52,119 nucleotides of DNA from JAZSMJ01 sp045535815 (GCA_045535815.1 JAZSMJ010000072.1:1-52119); one strand, 5' to 3'. Counted from the stretch's first letter, positions 1 through 9,300 are shown. Translations and numbers: made by a program. Notes: generated from the letters alone by a model not told the origin.

Positions 1-321
1 TTGTCTTCCTAAGACCGCTTGGCCTTCCGACTTGGCAGTTTGCTTATGAGATATACTTAGTTAGCCTTGCCCCTACAACTACCTCACCCGTAGGGCGGTG
101 GCTTGCTGCCGCCGTTAGCCCTCTCCGTCTTTTGCTTCGCAAAATCCACCTCTCCCAAAGGGCGAGGCAGACGGGATGTCGAGGCGCCGTCCCCTACGGG
201 CAGAGGTAATGCTTTGTGCTAACATCCTCGGGCGGATATGGAATCCGCCCCTACGATGCAGGTGCGAACATAGCAACACCGTTGCAAAAAATGCTCCACC
301 CGAATGGGTGGAGCATAGTTT
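1..321. repeat. GC-rich intergenic repeat region without a gene
   Basis: No credible gene is visible here. The stretch is a mosaic of short GC-rich repeated pieces: a 25-base segment at 90-114 that recurs inverted at 43960-43984, a hairpin at 230-237/243-250 followed by CCTACG, and a segment around 265-277 resembling one near 44009-44024. A small open frame from 176 runs through these repeats but has no ribosome binding site and its composition is that of the repeats. I read it as dispersed, probably non-coding repeat DNA. What lies upstream of the window edge is unknown. Confidence 0.6.
286..316 (-). terminator. Terminator of the DtxR-family gene
   Basis: An 11-bp perfect stem (291-301 with 306-316, loop GAAT) is followed, reading on the minus strand, by six T residues (A run 286-291 on plus). 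It lies 6 bases past the stop codon of the metal regulator gene. Confidence 0.85.
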
Positions 322-693
322 TCACTTTTTCAGCTCGCTTGCATGCTTTTTGAGTGCTTCAAAGGATGAGTCGCTTATATAGTGCTCAATTTTGCAGGCG
401 TCCTCGTCGGCTATCTTTTCGTCAACGCCAAGGGTTACCAGCATTTCGGAGATCACTCTGTGCCTTTCATACATCTTTTCGGCTATCTCTTTGCCTGCTT
501 CGGTAAGATACAGATAGCCTTCTGCATCGGACGTGACGTATCCTCCGTTTTTGAGAAGTCCTATTGCACGGCTTACGCTCGGCTTGGAAAAGCTCATATA
601 TTCACCAACGTCGATAGCACGCACGTATTTCGATTTCTTTGACAAAAGATAGATCGTTTCGAGATACATCTCTCCCGATTCCTGAATATGCAT
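322..693 (-). CDS. DtxR/MntR-family metal-dependent transcriptional regulator
   Basis: A 123-residue repressor of the DtxR/IdeR/MntR family, which binds DNA when loaded with Fe2+ or Mn2+. The N-terminal part (about residues 1-62) is a winged helix-turn-helix with the family's SESGEMYLE-like opening, here QESGEMYLETI, and the recognition region SKPSVSRAIGLLKNGG. The rest (about 63-123) is the dimerisation and metal-binding domain with residues typical of metal ligands (YERHRVISEML, EDACKIEHYIS). The C-terminal SH3-like domain of DtxR/IdeR is absent, so it is of the short MntR-like type. The gene is divergent from feoAB, and two palindromes of DtxR-box type lie just downstream of the feo promoter, so it probably represses iron uptake. 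Which metal it senses cannot be settled from sequence alone. Confidence 0.92.
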   Translation of the reverse strand: MHIQESGEMYLETIYLLSKKSKYVRAIDVGEYMSFSKPSVSRAIGLLKNGGYVTSDAEGYLYLTEAGKEIAEKMYERHRVISEMLVTLGVDEKIADEDACKIEHYISDSSFEALKKHASELKK

Positions 694-727
694 AACGGTT
701 ACCTCCTTGCCATATTTTTCATTAGAT

Positions 728-756
728 ATTATAACACGACATTGTTAATAAATCAA
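728..756 (-). promoter_or_regulatory. Promoter of the DtxR-family gene
   Basis: On the minus strand TTGATT (plus 751-756) and TATAAT (plus 728-733) are separated by exactly 17 bases, about 35 bases upstream of the start codon. Confidence 0.65.
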
Positions 757-805
757 GACCGATGCAAATTGCTTAAAAAAATTCTTGAAAAATGAAAAAA
801 GACTC

Positions 806-834
806 TTGACAAATTATAGAATTTAATGTATTAT
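806..834 (+). promoter_or_regulatory. feo promoter
   Basis: TTGACA at 806-811 and TATTAT at 829-834 with a 17-base spacer. Transcription should start near 841, immediately before the two operator palindromes. Confidence 0.75.
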
Positions 835-842
835 ATTCTGTG

Positions 843-892
843 GTTAGTTTATGCTAACTCGTTTTTATGCACGGCAGTTAGCATATGCTAAT
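843..892 (+). promoter_or_regulatory. Paired DtxR-type operators of the feo operon
   Basis: Two dyads lie just downstream of the feo promoter. The first, 843-858, has arms GTTAG and CTAAC around a six-base centre. The second, 878-891, is the perfect palindrome TTAGCATATGCTAA. Both match the TTAG...CTAA form of DtxR/IdeR/MntR boxes. They overlap the expected start of transcription, a position suited to repression by the divergent regulator. Binding by that regulator is inferred. Confidence 0.75.
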
Positions 893-944
893 CGCATATT
901 GTGACAGATGTATTTTTTGAATCGTTTTTTACGGAGGATTTGCG

Positions 945-1166
945 GTGAACACTTTAAAATTGGCTAAGGTAGGGCAGAAATATACCGTTATAAAGCTTCA
1001 CGGGGAGGGCCCCGTCAAGCGCAGGATAATGGATATGGGGATCACAAAGGGTATCACCGTGTACGTCAGAAAGGTCGCTCCGTTTGGCGATCCTATAGAG
1101 ATCACCGTCAGGGGATACGAGCTTTCGCTTCGCAGAGCGGATGCCGAAATGATAGAGGTTGAATAA
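945..1166 (+). CDS. feoA: FeoA family ferrous iron transport protein
   Basis: A 73-residue SH3-like cytoplasmic protein that supports the ferrous iron permease FeoB. Family features include the central GEGPVKRRIMDMGITKG stretch and the closing strand ELSLRRADAEMIEVE, and the length is normal for FeoA. The start is GTG at 945, chosen because GGAGG at 933-937 is seven bases upstream. The gene is the first of the feo transcript, 27 bases before feoB, and its leader contains the two DtxR-type operators. It most likely binds FeoB directly, as known for the family. Confidence 0.95.
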   Translation: MNTLKLAKVGQKYTVIKLHGEGPVKRRIMDMGITKGITVYVRKVAPFGDPIEITVRGYELSLRRADAEMIEVE

Positions 1167-1193
1167 GCCGATAGCGTGAAAGGATAAGTATAT

Positions 1194-3347
1194 ATGGACA
1201 TAAGAATTGCACTTGCCGGCAACCCCAACTGCGGTAAAACTACCATGTTCAACGCTCTTACAGGCTCTAATCAGTACGTAGGAAACTGGCCGGGAGTTAC
1301 GGTTGAGAAGAAAGAGGGAAAGCTGAAAAAGTACGACGGTGTTACAGTCGTTGACCTTCCGGGTATTTATTCGCTCTCGCCCTATACTCTTGAAGAGGTG
1401 GTTGCGAGAAACTACCTTATAGTCGAGCGCCCCGACGTTATACTCAATATAGTTGACGGAACCAATCTTGAGAGAAATCTTTATTTATCGTCTCAGCTGA
1501 TGGAAATAGGAATACCTGTAGTTATTGCCATCAATATGATGGACATCGTCCGCAAAAACGGAGATAGGATAGACGTCGAGGTTCTTTCTAAAAATCTGGG
1601 ATGCAGGATAGTTGAGATCTCTGCGCTTAAGAGCGACGGTATTTTTGAGGCGGCGGAGATTGCTATAGAAGAATCAAATAAAATGAAACGCAGACCGATG
1701 CACTATTTTTCGGGCACGGTTGAGCATGCTCTTGCGCATATAGAAGAGGCGGCTATACATAACCTTCCGCAGATAATGCAGAGATGGTATTCGATAAAGA
1801 TATTCGAGCGTGACGAGAAGGTTATAGAGCAGCTGAATATCGATAAGAAGATAATCGAACACATAGAAGAGGATATAACTGCGGTCGAAGCTGAGCTTGA
1901 CGATGATGCCGAGAGCATTATCACAAACGAGAGATACAACTACGTATCGGCGGTATTGAAAAACTGCTATAAGAAAAAGCACAATGGAATGATGTCCTAT
2001 TCCGATAAGATAGACCGAATAGTTACAAACCGTATTTTAGCGCTTCCTATATTCGTTCTCGTTATGTTTACCGTATATATGCTGTCGATCGGTACGGTTG
2101 GCAACTGGACGGTAGGATTTATGAACGATACTCTTTTTGGCGAATGGATCGTTCCTGCCGCTACGGCAGGGCTTGAGGCTATCGGATGCTGGCCCTGGCT
2201 TGTAAGCCTTATTGCTGACGGCATTATAGGCGGTGTCGGTGCAGTTCTTGGCTTCGTTCCTCAGATGATGATACTCTTTATGCTTCTCTCACTCCTTGAG
2301 GATTGCGGATATATGTCGAGAGTTGCGTTTATTATGGATAGGATATTCAGGAAATTCGGCCTTTCGGGAAAAAGCTTTATACCGCTTTTGGTAGCATCGG
2401 GATGTGGCGTGCCCGGTATCATGGCAAGCCGTACTATAGAGCAGGAAAGAGACCGCAGAATGACCATTATTACTACGGGATTTATACCGTGCGGTGCTAA
2501 AATGCCGCTGGTTGCACTTGTTGCATCGGCTCTTTTCGGCAACAGTCCGCTTATCGCAACGTCTGCCTACTTCGTAGGTATAGCTGCGGTCATAGTGACG
2601 GGCGTTATTCTTAAAAAGACCAAATTTTTTGCAGGCGACCCTGCTCCCTTCGTTATGGAGCTTCCTGCATACCATATGCCCGTTCCTGCAAACGTTTTGC
2701 GTGTAACGTGGGAGAGGGGCTGGAGCTTTGTTAAGCGAGCAGGCTCTGTTATCGTTATTGCAAGCGTTTCTATTTGGGTGCTCAACAGCCTTTCATTTGA
2801 GGGAGGATTTCACTATATCACAGAAGAAAACGGCGGTGCGTCGGTGCTTGAGGTTATCGGCCGCTCGATAAGCTGGCTGTTTATACCGCTTGGATTTGGA
2901 AATCACTGGGAAAACGTCGTTGCTTCCATCCTCGGTCTTGCGGCTAAGGAGGAGATATCGGGTGCGTTTGGTACGCTTTCGTCTATGTCTGGTGAGCTTA
3001 TGGCCGGCGGAGAGGGATATAATTTTGAGCTTATCGGCCGTTTGTTCTTCGACTCAAGCCGTCTGAAAGCATACTCGTTTATGATATTCAATCTTCTTTG
3101 CGCACCCTGCTTTGCGGCTATGGCAGCAATCAAGAGAGAGATGAACAATGCAAAATGGTCTGCTTTTGCAATTACGTATATGTGCGTATTTGCATATATC
3201 GTATCCTTTATCGTTTACCAGCTCGGTATGCTGTTCGTCGGTGCAGGAAATATAGTTCTTTCCGTGATTGCATTCGTTTTAGTTGCCGCTTTGGTATACC
3301 TTCTCGTAAGACCGTACAAGGAATCCTCAAAGCTTACGTTAAAATAA
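1194..3347 (+). CDS. feoB: Ferrous iron transport protein B
   Basis: A 717-residue inner-membrane Fe2+ transporter. The N-terminal G domain shows G1 GNPNCGKT (residues 9-16), G3 DLPG (54-57) and G4 NMMD (114-117), where many GTPases have NKxD. A helical GDI-like spacer follows to about residue 270. The rest is membrane-spanning, with the two Gate regions recognisable by SGCGVPGIMASRTIE and PCGAKMPL, whose cysteines are thought to take part in ion passage. Length fits the family. It sits between feoA and a FeoB-associated Cys-rich protein, so all three are probably co-transcribed and iron-repressed. Confidence 0.97.
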   Translation: MDIRIALAGNPNCGKTTMFNALTGSNQYVGNWPGVTVEKKEGKLKKYDGVTVVDLPGIYSLSPYTLEEVVARNYLIVERPDVILNIVDGTNLERNLYLSSQLMEIGIPVVIAINMMDIVRKNGDRIDVEVLSKNLGCRIVEISALKSDGIFEAAEIAIEESNKMKRRPMHYFSGTVEHALAHIEEAAIHNLPQIMQRWYSIKIFERDEKVIEQLNIDKKIIEHIEEDITAVEAELDDDAESIITNERYNYVSAVLKNCYKKKHNGMMSYSDKIDRIVTNRILALPIFVLVMFTVYMLSIGTVGNWTVGFMNDTLFGEWIVPAATAGLEAIGCWPWLVSLIADGIIGGVGAVLGFVPQMMILFMLLSLLEDCGYMSRVAFIMDRIFRKFGLSGKSFIPLLVASGCGVPGIMASRTIEQERDRRMTIITTGFIPCGAKMPLVALVASALFGNSPLIATSAYFVGIAAVIVTGVILKKTKFFAGDPAPFVMELPAYHMPVPANVLRVTWERGWSFVKRAGSVIVIASVSIWVLNSLSFEGGFHYITEENGGASVLEVIGRSISWLFIPLGFGNHWENVVASILGLAAKEEISGAFGTLSSMSGELMAGGEGYNFELIGRLFFDSSRLKAYSFMIFNLLCAPCFAAMAAIKREMNNAKWSAFAITYMCVFAYIVSFIVYQLGMLFVGAGNIVLSVIAFVLVAALVYLLVRPYKESSKLTLK

Positions 3348-3371
3348 GATTTATTGAAAGGGGTAGATTAA

Positions 3372-3557
3372 ATGCTTACGTGGATAACTCAGAATATTGG
3401 TGCTTTGATAGTTTGCGCCGTTGTGGCGGCGATAGTTATCGCAATAATCGCCTCTATGATACGTAATAAGAAAAACGGCAAGAGCTCCTGCTCCTGCTCC
3501 GGCTCGTGCGGTAGCTGTAGCTGTTGCTCGTCTGCAGGCGGAAAAGAGCAGAAATGA
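3372..3557 (+). CDS. FeoB-associated Cys-rich membrane protein
   Basis: A 61-residue protein with one N-terminal membrane helix (about residues 9-29) and a short cytoplasmic tail rich in Cys, Ser and Gly (seven Cys between residues 39 and 53). This is the layout of the small FeoB-associated Cys-rich family found directly after feoB in Firmicutes. Its biochemical role is not established; metal binding by the cysteine tail or a structural role in the Feo complex are possibilities. The ribosome binding site GAAAGGGG lies about nine bases upstream. Its stop codon overlaps the start of the next gene. Confidence 0.88.
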   Translation: MLTWITQNIGALIVCAVVAAIVIAIIASMIRNKKNGKSSCSCSGSCGSCSCCSSAGGKEQK

Positions 3558-4249
3558 AGGACTCTTGCGATAAAATCAGAAGGATGCTTTTTGAGCATCA
3601 GGATCTTGGATATAAAAGCTTTTGCTCGTCCCTTATGCCAACAGTATCGCCCGACCGTGTGATCGGTGTAAGGACACCTCAGCTCAGGGCTATGGCTAAG
3701 GATCTCAGAGGTACGCAGGAAGCTGTGGACTTTCTGTCGGATCTTCCGCACGAATATTATGAGGAAGACAATCTTCACGCTCTCCTCATAGAAGGGCAGA
3801 AGGATTACGGTGCCGTTATAGCCTCGCTTTGCGAATTCTTGCCATATATCGATAACTGGGCGAGTTGCGATATGATATCGCCCAAGATATTTAAAAGGCA
3901 CACGTCAGAGCTTTACAGCGAGATAGAAAAATGGATGTCGTCAGAGCATACCTATACGGTACGCTTCGGTATAGGAATGCTTATGAAGTTTTATCTTGAT
4001 GCTGACTTCAAGCCCGAGTATGCAGAGGCGGTATCACGGGTAAGATCCGATGAATATTATATCAAAATGATGGTTGCGTGGTACTTTGCGACGGCACTTG
4101 CAAAGCAGTACAGCGCTGTTATTCACTATCTTGAAGATAAGGTGCTTGACGCCTGGACGCACAACAAAACCATACGCAAGGCGATAGAAAGTTTTCGTAT
4201 ATCTGAAGAAAATAAAAATTACCTACGTTTGCTTATAATTAAAAATTAG
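3554..4249 (+). CDS. AlkD-like DNA alkylation repair protein
   Basis: A 231-residue HEAT-like-repeat DNA glycosylase of the AlkC/AlkD family, which removes alkylated purines such as N3- and N7-alkyl adducts. The catalytic pattern W-x3-D is present in NWASCDMISPK, and a second conserved Trp occurs in MVAWYFATALAKQ; these correspond to the active-site residues of Bacillus cereus AlkD. The start chosen is ATG at 3554, overlapping the preceding stop as ATGA and preceded by GGAAAAGAG; a longer frame from 3524 would run into the upstream gene. The overlap shows translation coupled to the feo genes, an odd partnership that may only reflect co-transcription, or repair during iron-driven oxidative damage. 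Confidence 0.88.
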   Translation: MKDSCDKIRRMLFEHQDLGYKSFCSSLMPTVSPDRVIGVRTPQLRAMAKDLRGTQEAVDFLSDLPHEYYEEDNLHALLIEGQKDYGAVIASLCEFLPYIDNWASCDMISPKIFKRHTSELYSEIEKWMSSEHTYTVRFGIGMLMKFYLDADFKPEYAEAVSRVRSDEYYIKMMVAWYFATALAKQYSAVIHYLEDKVLDAWTHNKTIRKAIESFRISEENKNYLRLLIIKN

Positions 4250-4272
4250 TAATAAATCATTTGTTAAACCTC

Positions 4273-4310
4273 AAAAAATAATTCCCGCATATCTGCGGGA
4301 ATTATTTTTT
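4273..4310. terminator. Bidirectional terminator
   Basis: An 11-bp stem (4279-4289 with 4294-4304, loop TATC) is flanked by an A run on the left and a T run on the right, so it can stop both the plus-strand feo/alkD transcript and the minus-strand kinase transcript. Confidence 0.9.
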
Positions 4311-5378
4311 TTATGAGATTATCATATCACATTTGCTTTGTATATCGAAGGCAGAAAGATATGCCTCCTCGAGCGGTATCCACCTTTGCGTGAACATCGG
4401 AAGGATGGTCTCGCCGTCACGCTTTGCGATCCTTTCAAGACGGATATCAAGCGGTGCATCGCAGAATATCTTCACGCTGTAAAGGTGGCGAAGGTCGGGG
4501 TGGAGCGAGTACGCTCCCTCGACTATAATACCGCCGTTTTTTGCAAAAGCTATGGCTTTGCTTTGCGTTATCTCTCCCCTTGAGCAGTCGAAGATGCCGT
4601 ATTCAAAGGGCTTTGCGCTTTTGAGATGTGGAGCGACCTCCGAGAGAAATCTTTCAATATGGAAGTTACCTCCGGGGGTAGAATATCTTTCAGTTGTTCT
4701 CATATCGGGTGGCAGGAAGAAATGGTCCATATGAACTATAGGATAGCCAACAAGTGCCGAAAGTCCGCTTGCCACGGACGATTTCCCGGAGCCGCATCTG
4801 CCGTCAATGGCTATAACGGCATTGTCGGCGGTAATCTTCTCCTTGAGGGCATCAAACGCTTTGATAGCCCCCTCGTATTTTTTAGGGATTATGCGGTATG
4901 CGGGGCTGTATGCCTGCTTGAAAAGCTCTGAATGATTCGGCTGGGTATCTGCACCCGATGCAAGATAAAATGCAAGCTCCTGCGTAAAGGTGAAGAACGA
5001 GAAGGGAAGCTTACCGTCTGCGGCAAGCTGTGAGAGGATATTTATTCTGCCTTCAAATCCGCTCTCATCGCCACCTGCTTCCTTTGAGCCGAGGATAAAC
5101 AGATCAAAAACGCCCTGCGCATCGAATCCTCTTTCTTTTGCTGCACCGAGATTTATTCTGATGATATCCTCGCCTACGTCCTCGCACAGTGGCTGCATAA
5201 CTCTTGAGTTATCGGCATGCTCCCATTCCGACATAAAAGCCGCCTTTGCTCTTTCAAGGTCACGTGTCAGGTGAGACGAGCCAAACTGCGCCTGATATGC
5301 CAGCTTGATAAAGTCGCAGGGGCGCATCATGGGATATCTGTTTGCGTGATATAAAACCGCTTCGGTAAATTTTTTCAT
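4311..5378 (-). CDS. Uridine kinase-like P-loop protein with an extra N-terminal domain
   Basis: A 355-residue protein of two parts. Residues 1 to about 180 form a helical domain I do not recognise. Residues about 185-355 are a P-loop kinase of the uridine kinase/phosphoribulokinase type: strand VIAIDGRCGSGKSS gives Walker A at 193-201, then a substrate region HMDHFFLPPDMRT and the hydrophobic strand GGIIVEGAYSLHPDL. The substrate is unknown. The gene follows an ECF S component by 30 bases on the same strand, so the kinase may phosphorylate, and thereby trap, whatever that transporter brings in. The fusion is longer than a plain uridine kinase (about 210 residues). A terminator follows directly. 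Confidence 0.75.
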   Translation of the reverse strand: MKKFTEAVLYHANRYPMMRPCDFIKLAYQAQFGSSHLTRDLERAKAAFMSEWEHADNSRVMQPLCEDVGEDIIRINLGAAKERGFDAQGVFDLFILGSKEAGGDESGFEGRINILSQLAADGKLPFSFFTFTQELAFYLASGADTQPNHSELFKQAYSPAYRIIPKKYEGAIKAFDALKEKITADNAVIAIDGRCGSGKSSVASGLSALVGYPIVHMDHFFLPPDMRTTERYSTPGGNFHIERFLSEVAPHLKSAKPFEYGIFDCSRGEITQSKAIAFAKNGGIIVEGAYSLHPDLRHLYSVKIFCDAPLDIRLERIAKRDGETILPMFTQRWIPLEEAYLSAFDIQSKCDMIIS

Positions 5379-5408
5379 ATACTGATGCTCTTTCGTTTTG
5401 GATATGTG

Positions 5409-5945
5409 TCAGTTTTCTTTTTTAAGAAAGCCGGCTTTGTCTAATGCCATGGCAAGAACAGGAACGATAACTATGTGGCAGATAATGCCCGGTATGGAGT
5501 TTGTGAAGGCGCCTGCGATAAATGCGGACAGCGTAAACGATCCGCCGGAGATGCCCATAATGGCAAACATAGCCACTCCCCACACGATACGTCCTATCAG
5601 CATGGCAAGTATAAGCGAGACGTATAAATACAAGGGCTTTTTCGGAAGTGCTCTGCAGATGAGTGCGCTTGCTGCGCCGTATGCGGCAAGCTCAAACGTC
5701 ATTGCAACTGCCGTAGGAAACAGTGGCGGAAATCCGCCTGTGATAAAAGATCTGAGTATCGGTGCAGTTATACCGACTATCACTCCGTAGGGCAGACCGC
5801 AGACAAGACCGCACAGAAGCACCGGAATGTGCATGGGTGAAAGTGCACTCCCTATCTGCGGAATATTGCCCGTAAGGTAGGGCAGTACTATGCAGAGCGC
5901 AAGGCATAATGCCGACAGAATTATTTTTCTTATGTAAATTTTCAT
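5409..5945 (-). CDS. ECF transporter S component, substrate unknown
   Basis: A 178-residue integral membrane protein with about six hydrophobic segments and the arrangement of S components of energy-coupling factor vitamin transporters: a Gly/Pro-rich first loop (YLTGNIPQIGSALSPMHIP), then GLVCGLPYGVIVGITAPILRS, then FPTAVAMTFELAAYG. Such proteins bind a vitamin or related small molecule and work with a shared energising module (EcfT, EcfA, EcfA') encoded elsewhere; none of those parts is in this window. AGAGGG lies just before the start codon. The linked kinase hints at a substrate that can be phosphorylated, such as a nucleoside or a vitamin alcohol, but this is inference. Confidence 0.85.
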   Translation of the reverse strand: MKIYIRKIILSALCLALCIVLPYLTGNIPQIGSALSPMHIPVLLCGLVCGLPYGVIVGITAPILRSFITGGFPPLFPTAVAMTFELAAYGAASALICRALPKKPLYLYVSLILAMLIGRIVWGVAMFAIMGISGGSFTLSAFIAGAFTNSIPGIICHIVIVPVLAMALDKAGFLKKEN

Positions 5946-5991
5946 ATATGATCCCTCTTAAATATGTAAATTGCGAATGCCATACAGTGAT

Positions 5992-6020
5992 ATTATAATA
6001 TAAATCATCCCTCATTTCAA
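5992..6020 (-). promoter_or_regulatory. Promoter of the ECF/kinase operon
   Basis: On the minus strand TTGAAA (plus 6015-6020) and TATAAT (plus 5992-5997) have a 17-base spacer, about 46 bases upstream of the start codon. Confidence 0.7.
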
Positions 6021-6027
6021 TATTTTG

Positions 6028-6056
6028 TTGAAATATTCATTAATAGATGATATAAT
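6028..6056 (+). promoter_or_regulatory. Promoter driving the hairpin leader and DUF5722 gene
   Basis: TTGAAA at 6028-6033 and TATAAT at 6051-6056 with a 17-base spacer. Start of transcription is expected near 6063, which would give the downstream gene a leader of about 270 bases made mostly of hairpins. It is back to back with the promoter of the ECF operon. Confidence 0.7.
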
Positions 6057-6246
6057 GAATTCAACGGAGTTGAATTCAGCTAAATTCGCCAAGTGGCGAG
6101 CTAAATGTACTGCGTACGCTAAATTACTTCGTAGCTAAATTGACCTGCGGTCAGAAAAAAGGCGAATTTAATTTAGCTACTCCAGAGGAGTAATTTAGCT
6201 ATGGAGCTAAAGCGGAATAATTTAGCTTTGAGTGCAGCTCAAAAAT
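6057..6246 (+). repeat. Hairpin array with GCTAAATT linkers in a long leader
   Basis: A series of short stems separated by a constant linker. Stems include 6057-6065/6069-6077 (loop GGA), 6087-6090/6095-6098 (loop AAGT), 6107-6110/6114-6117 (loop TGC), 6125-6127/6131-6133 (loop TTC), 6141-6145/6149-6153 (loop TGC) and 6178-6183/6187-6192 (loop AGA). In the first half the linker reads AGCTAAAT(T); after about 6165 it reads AATTTAGCT, its reverse complement. The stems differ from one another but each is perfectly paired. It contains no open frame and lies between a good promoter and the DUF5722 start codon. A role as structured leader RNA or as inserted repeat are both possible. Confidence 0.75.
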
Positions 6247-6336
6247 TAGCTTAAATGATTTTGTAACAAAAATGTGTACTGTTTATATGAATTAATATAA
6301 ATTGTTGAATTGCCTTATGGAAAGGGGATTTTTGCC

Positions 6337-9300
6337 ATGCTGAAATATATAAGATCGGCGCTGATATGTGCTTTTGCTTTGACTGCATTGACGTTTTTCT
6401 GCTTTGCTGCGGAAATGTCTGTAAAGGATACGGAGTCCTACATATTTAACTATCAGGTCGATGAGCTGGCAGAGGATTTTTCTCTTGTTCTTGACGGCTG
6501 GACAAAAAGTGAAGGCCTAACGTTCAACAGCTCCCGTCATACAAAATCGGGTGCCGATCCCTATGAGGGAGAATTCTGCGGTACTGCAGAGGGTAGCCTT
6601 GCGACGCTTTCAGAGGGCAATCAGTATATTGAGTATTTTATATCGCCGGGCGCTCTTTCGGATAAAAACTATATCTGCTTTGCTGTTTTCCCCGAGGAGA
6701 CAAGGGGGTACGATTGCGAGGCTGTTCTCAGTCTGCGCATAGCAGAGGAGTCTGTAGAGGATATCCCCGAGAAAGCGCAGGAGGATATGGCCTCGGTTTT
6801 GGTTAGCTGCTCGTCTGCTGTTTCGCAGGGGAAGTGGAATACCGTTATCTGCGATATATCGGATATTGAAAACAAAGGATCGACTGTATCCGTTTGCATA
6901 GGTATGAAATACTATGAAAACGATAAGATAGGCGAGGCGGATAAGGATACCTTTGCTTATTCACTTGACAGCATATATTATTCCTCATCCGAGGATCTTA
7001 ATTATCAGATGCGCTATATGAGCGGTAAGTATTATGTTTTAGGCGGAGTGCTTGACGATTCTGACGGTGGTATGAAGCTTACCTTCTCGGGCACTGATCC
7101 GTTTATAGAGACCTACGCTCTCAACTCCTGCGTTCTTGAAAATGCATCCAATATTCTGATAAAGCTTCGCAATTATACCGACTGCGAGAGGATCAGATTT
7201 TACTATACCACGCAGACCGAGACCTTCTTTGACGAGGATAGATATTACAGCATTCCCATAGACAATTGCGAGGATACACAGAACGTTATAATACCTGCGC
7301 CCGAGGGCATAGGCCAGTTCAGAGTCGTGTTTGAGGGTAACGTTGAGGGTACGGTAGAGATAGACACCATCACCTGCGCAAACTATTATCAGATCAGCGC
7401 AAGCGGATACGGTGAGATCACGTCGTGCACGATATCAGGCGCCAATGCATCGGAAGAGGAAGATAGCGCCGAGATAGTGGTAAGCGGTACTCTTACCGAG
7501 GACGCTCTTCGCATATATACCGGGCTCAGGCTTCAGCTTTATGAGCTGAACGAGAGCATCTCTGAGGAGGCTATTCTCAGCGGAAGCGTTCCTTCTATAG
7601 CGCAGACCGACGTCGGTAGTGAATTCACGCTCAAGGCACCGCTTTACGATAACGGCAGAACAAGACTTTACTCAAGATTTGCAATAGGCGTTACCTATAA
7701 CGGATCGGTCCGTCTTATAGACAGCCTTAACTGTATAACAAATGCCGAGGCGCTTTCGGAAAACAGGTGGGAATATCCGTTTATCGAAACTAAAAAGGGA
7801 ATGAACGTCACTCCCTCCGAGCTTTATACTCTTGCTCCGGGATACGTTACGGTAGATATCCCGATAGATGCTCTCCTTGTCAGAAGAGAGACCGAGCTCA
7901 GCTATGAGGTCGGCGGACGGGTCTACTATTTCGACCCTGCGCTTATTAGGTCTATTGACGATCGCATAAAGCAGTGCTACGATGCAACCGTCAGCGTTAC
8001 GCTGGTATTCTCGCTTAAGGCAGGCGGAGAGGCGAGTGCGGCTATTACGCCGTCGGGCGCTTCTGCAGGTGAATACTGCACTCCCGTAGTTGCATCCTAC
8101 GAGGCTAACAGTATGCTTCGTGCCGTATTCTCGTTTATATCCGAAAGATACGGTTCGGACAGCGCACAGTATGGCAGAGCGCATAACTATATCTTCGGTT
8201 ACACGGGCGATCTTGATACATACGGAAAAGCTCCGATTGAATTCGTGCAGGGATATGCCGCTGCATTCAGAACGGTATACAGTGCAATAAAAGAAAGCTC
8301 CCCAAATGCAAGCATATACGTTTGGATGGACAATGAATGGGATACTGCACTCGATACTATGACGGCTACGAGTATGGACTCAAGAACCTTTATCGATATT
8401 TTCAGTGCAGTCATGAAGGAATACGGAGACGTTAGCTGGAATGTCGCCTTTGACCCGTCTGAAGTCGGATACGTTGCTTTTTCAGATCAGAATTCAGAGG
8501 ATTCGTACAGCGCAAAATATATTACAATGAAAAATATAGAGGCTCTTTGCAGATATTTCGAGCGTGAGCAGCTTCTTTATAACGGTATTAGCAGAAGGAT
8601 CCTCGCTCTGATGTCCTGTGGCTTTGACGGTGAGGACAAGACCTCCTGTGCAGACTATATCTATTCCTATTATAAGGTTGCAGATCTTTATCAGATCGAT
8701 GCGTTGATAGTACCATATAACAGTGCACTTACCGAGCTTTTCGGTGTTATCGATACAACCCGTACAGCCGAGTATTCAGCCGAGTATCTGGAATATACGG
8801 GGGCTGAGTCGTGGGATCAGCTTATAAGCTATTATGATGAGACAAGCGCCGGTGTGAGGGTGGCTGACGTGTCAGAGCTTGCATCTCTTCATCCGGTAAC
8901 CATAACGGGAAGCGTTGAGCTTTGGGGCTTTGACGGCACACCGGACGGATGGGAGTGCGGTATCAACAGCACGTCCATATCCTACGAGGGCACCTTCACC
9001 AACAGAAGCGGAGTTATGATCGCTCATCTTGGTGAAGCGCAGTCGTCGGAGTACAGAGCAATAGTGCAGACCTTTGATGGCCCGATGGACTTTACCGCTT
9101 ATCCATATCTCAAGCTTGAGCTTCAGATGCTGTCACTTCCGCAGGGAGTAAGCTCTGCTCAGATAAGAGTTATCTGCTTCTCCGGAAACGATACGGTCAG
9201 CGCAAGCGCTATGGTTGACGGCGGTATGTGGAAGAGCCTTTATATGGATATAAGTGAATTCGTAGGAAAATCGAGCGTTGAAAGAATAATGATAATGGTC

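Noticed and set aside
176..642. Two plus-strand open frames before and across the DtxR-family gene
   Set aside because: One lies in GC-rich repeats, the other is antisense to a clear regulator gene; neither has a ribosome binding site or family features.
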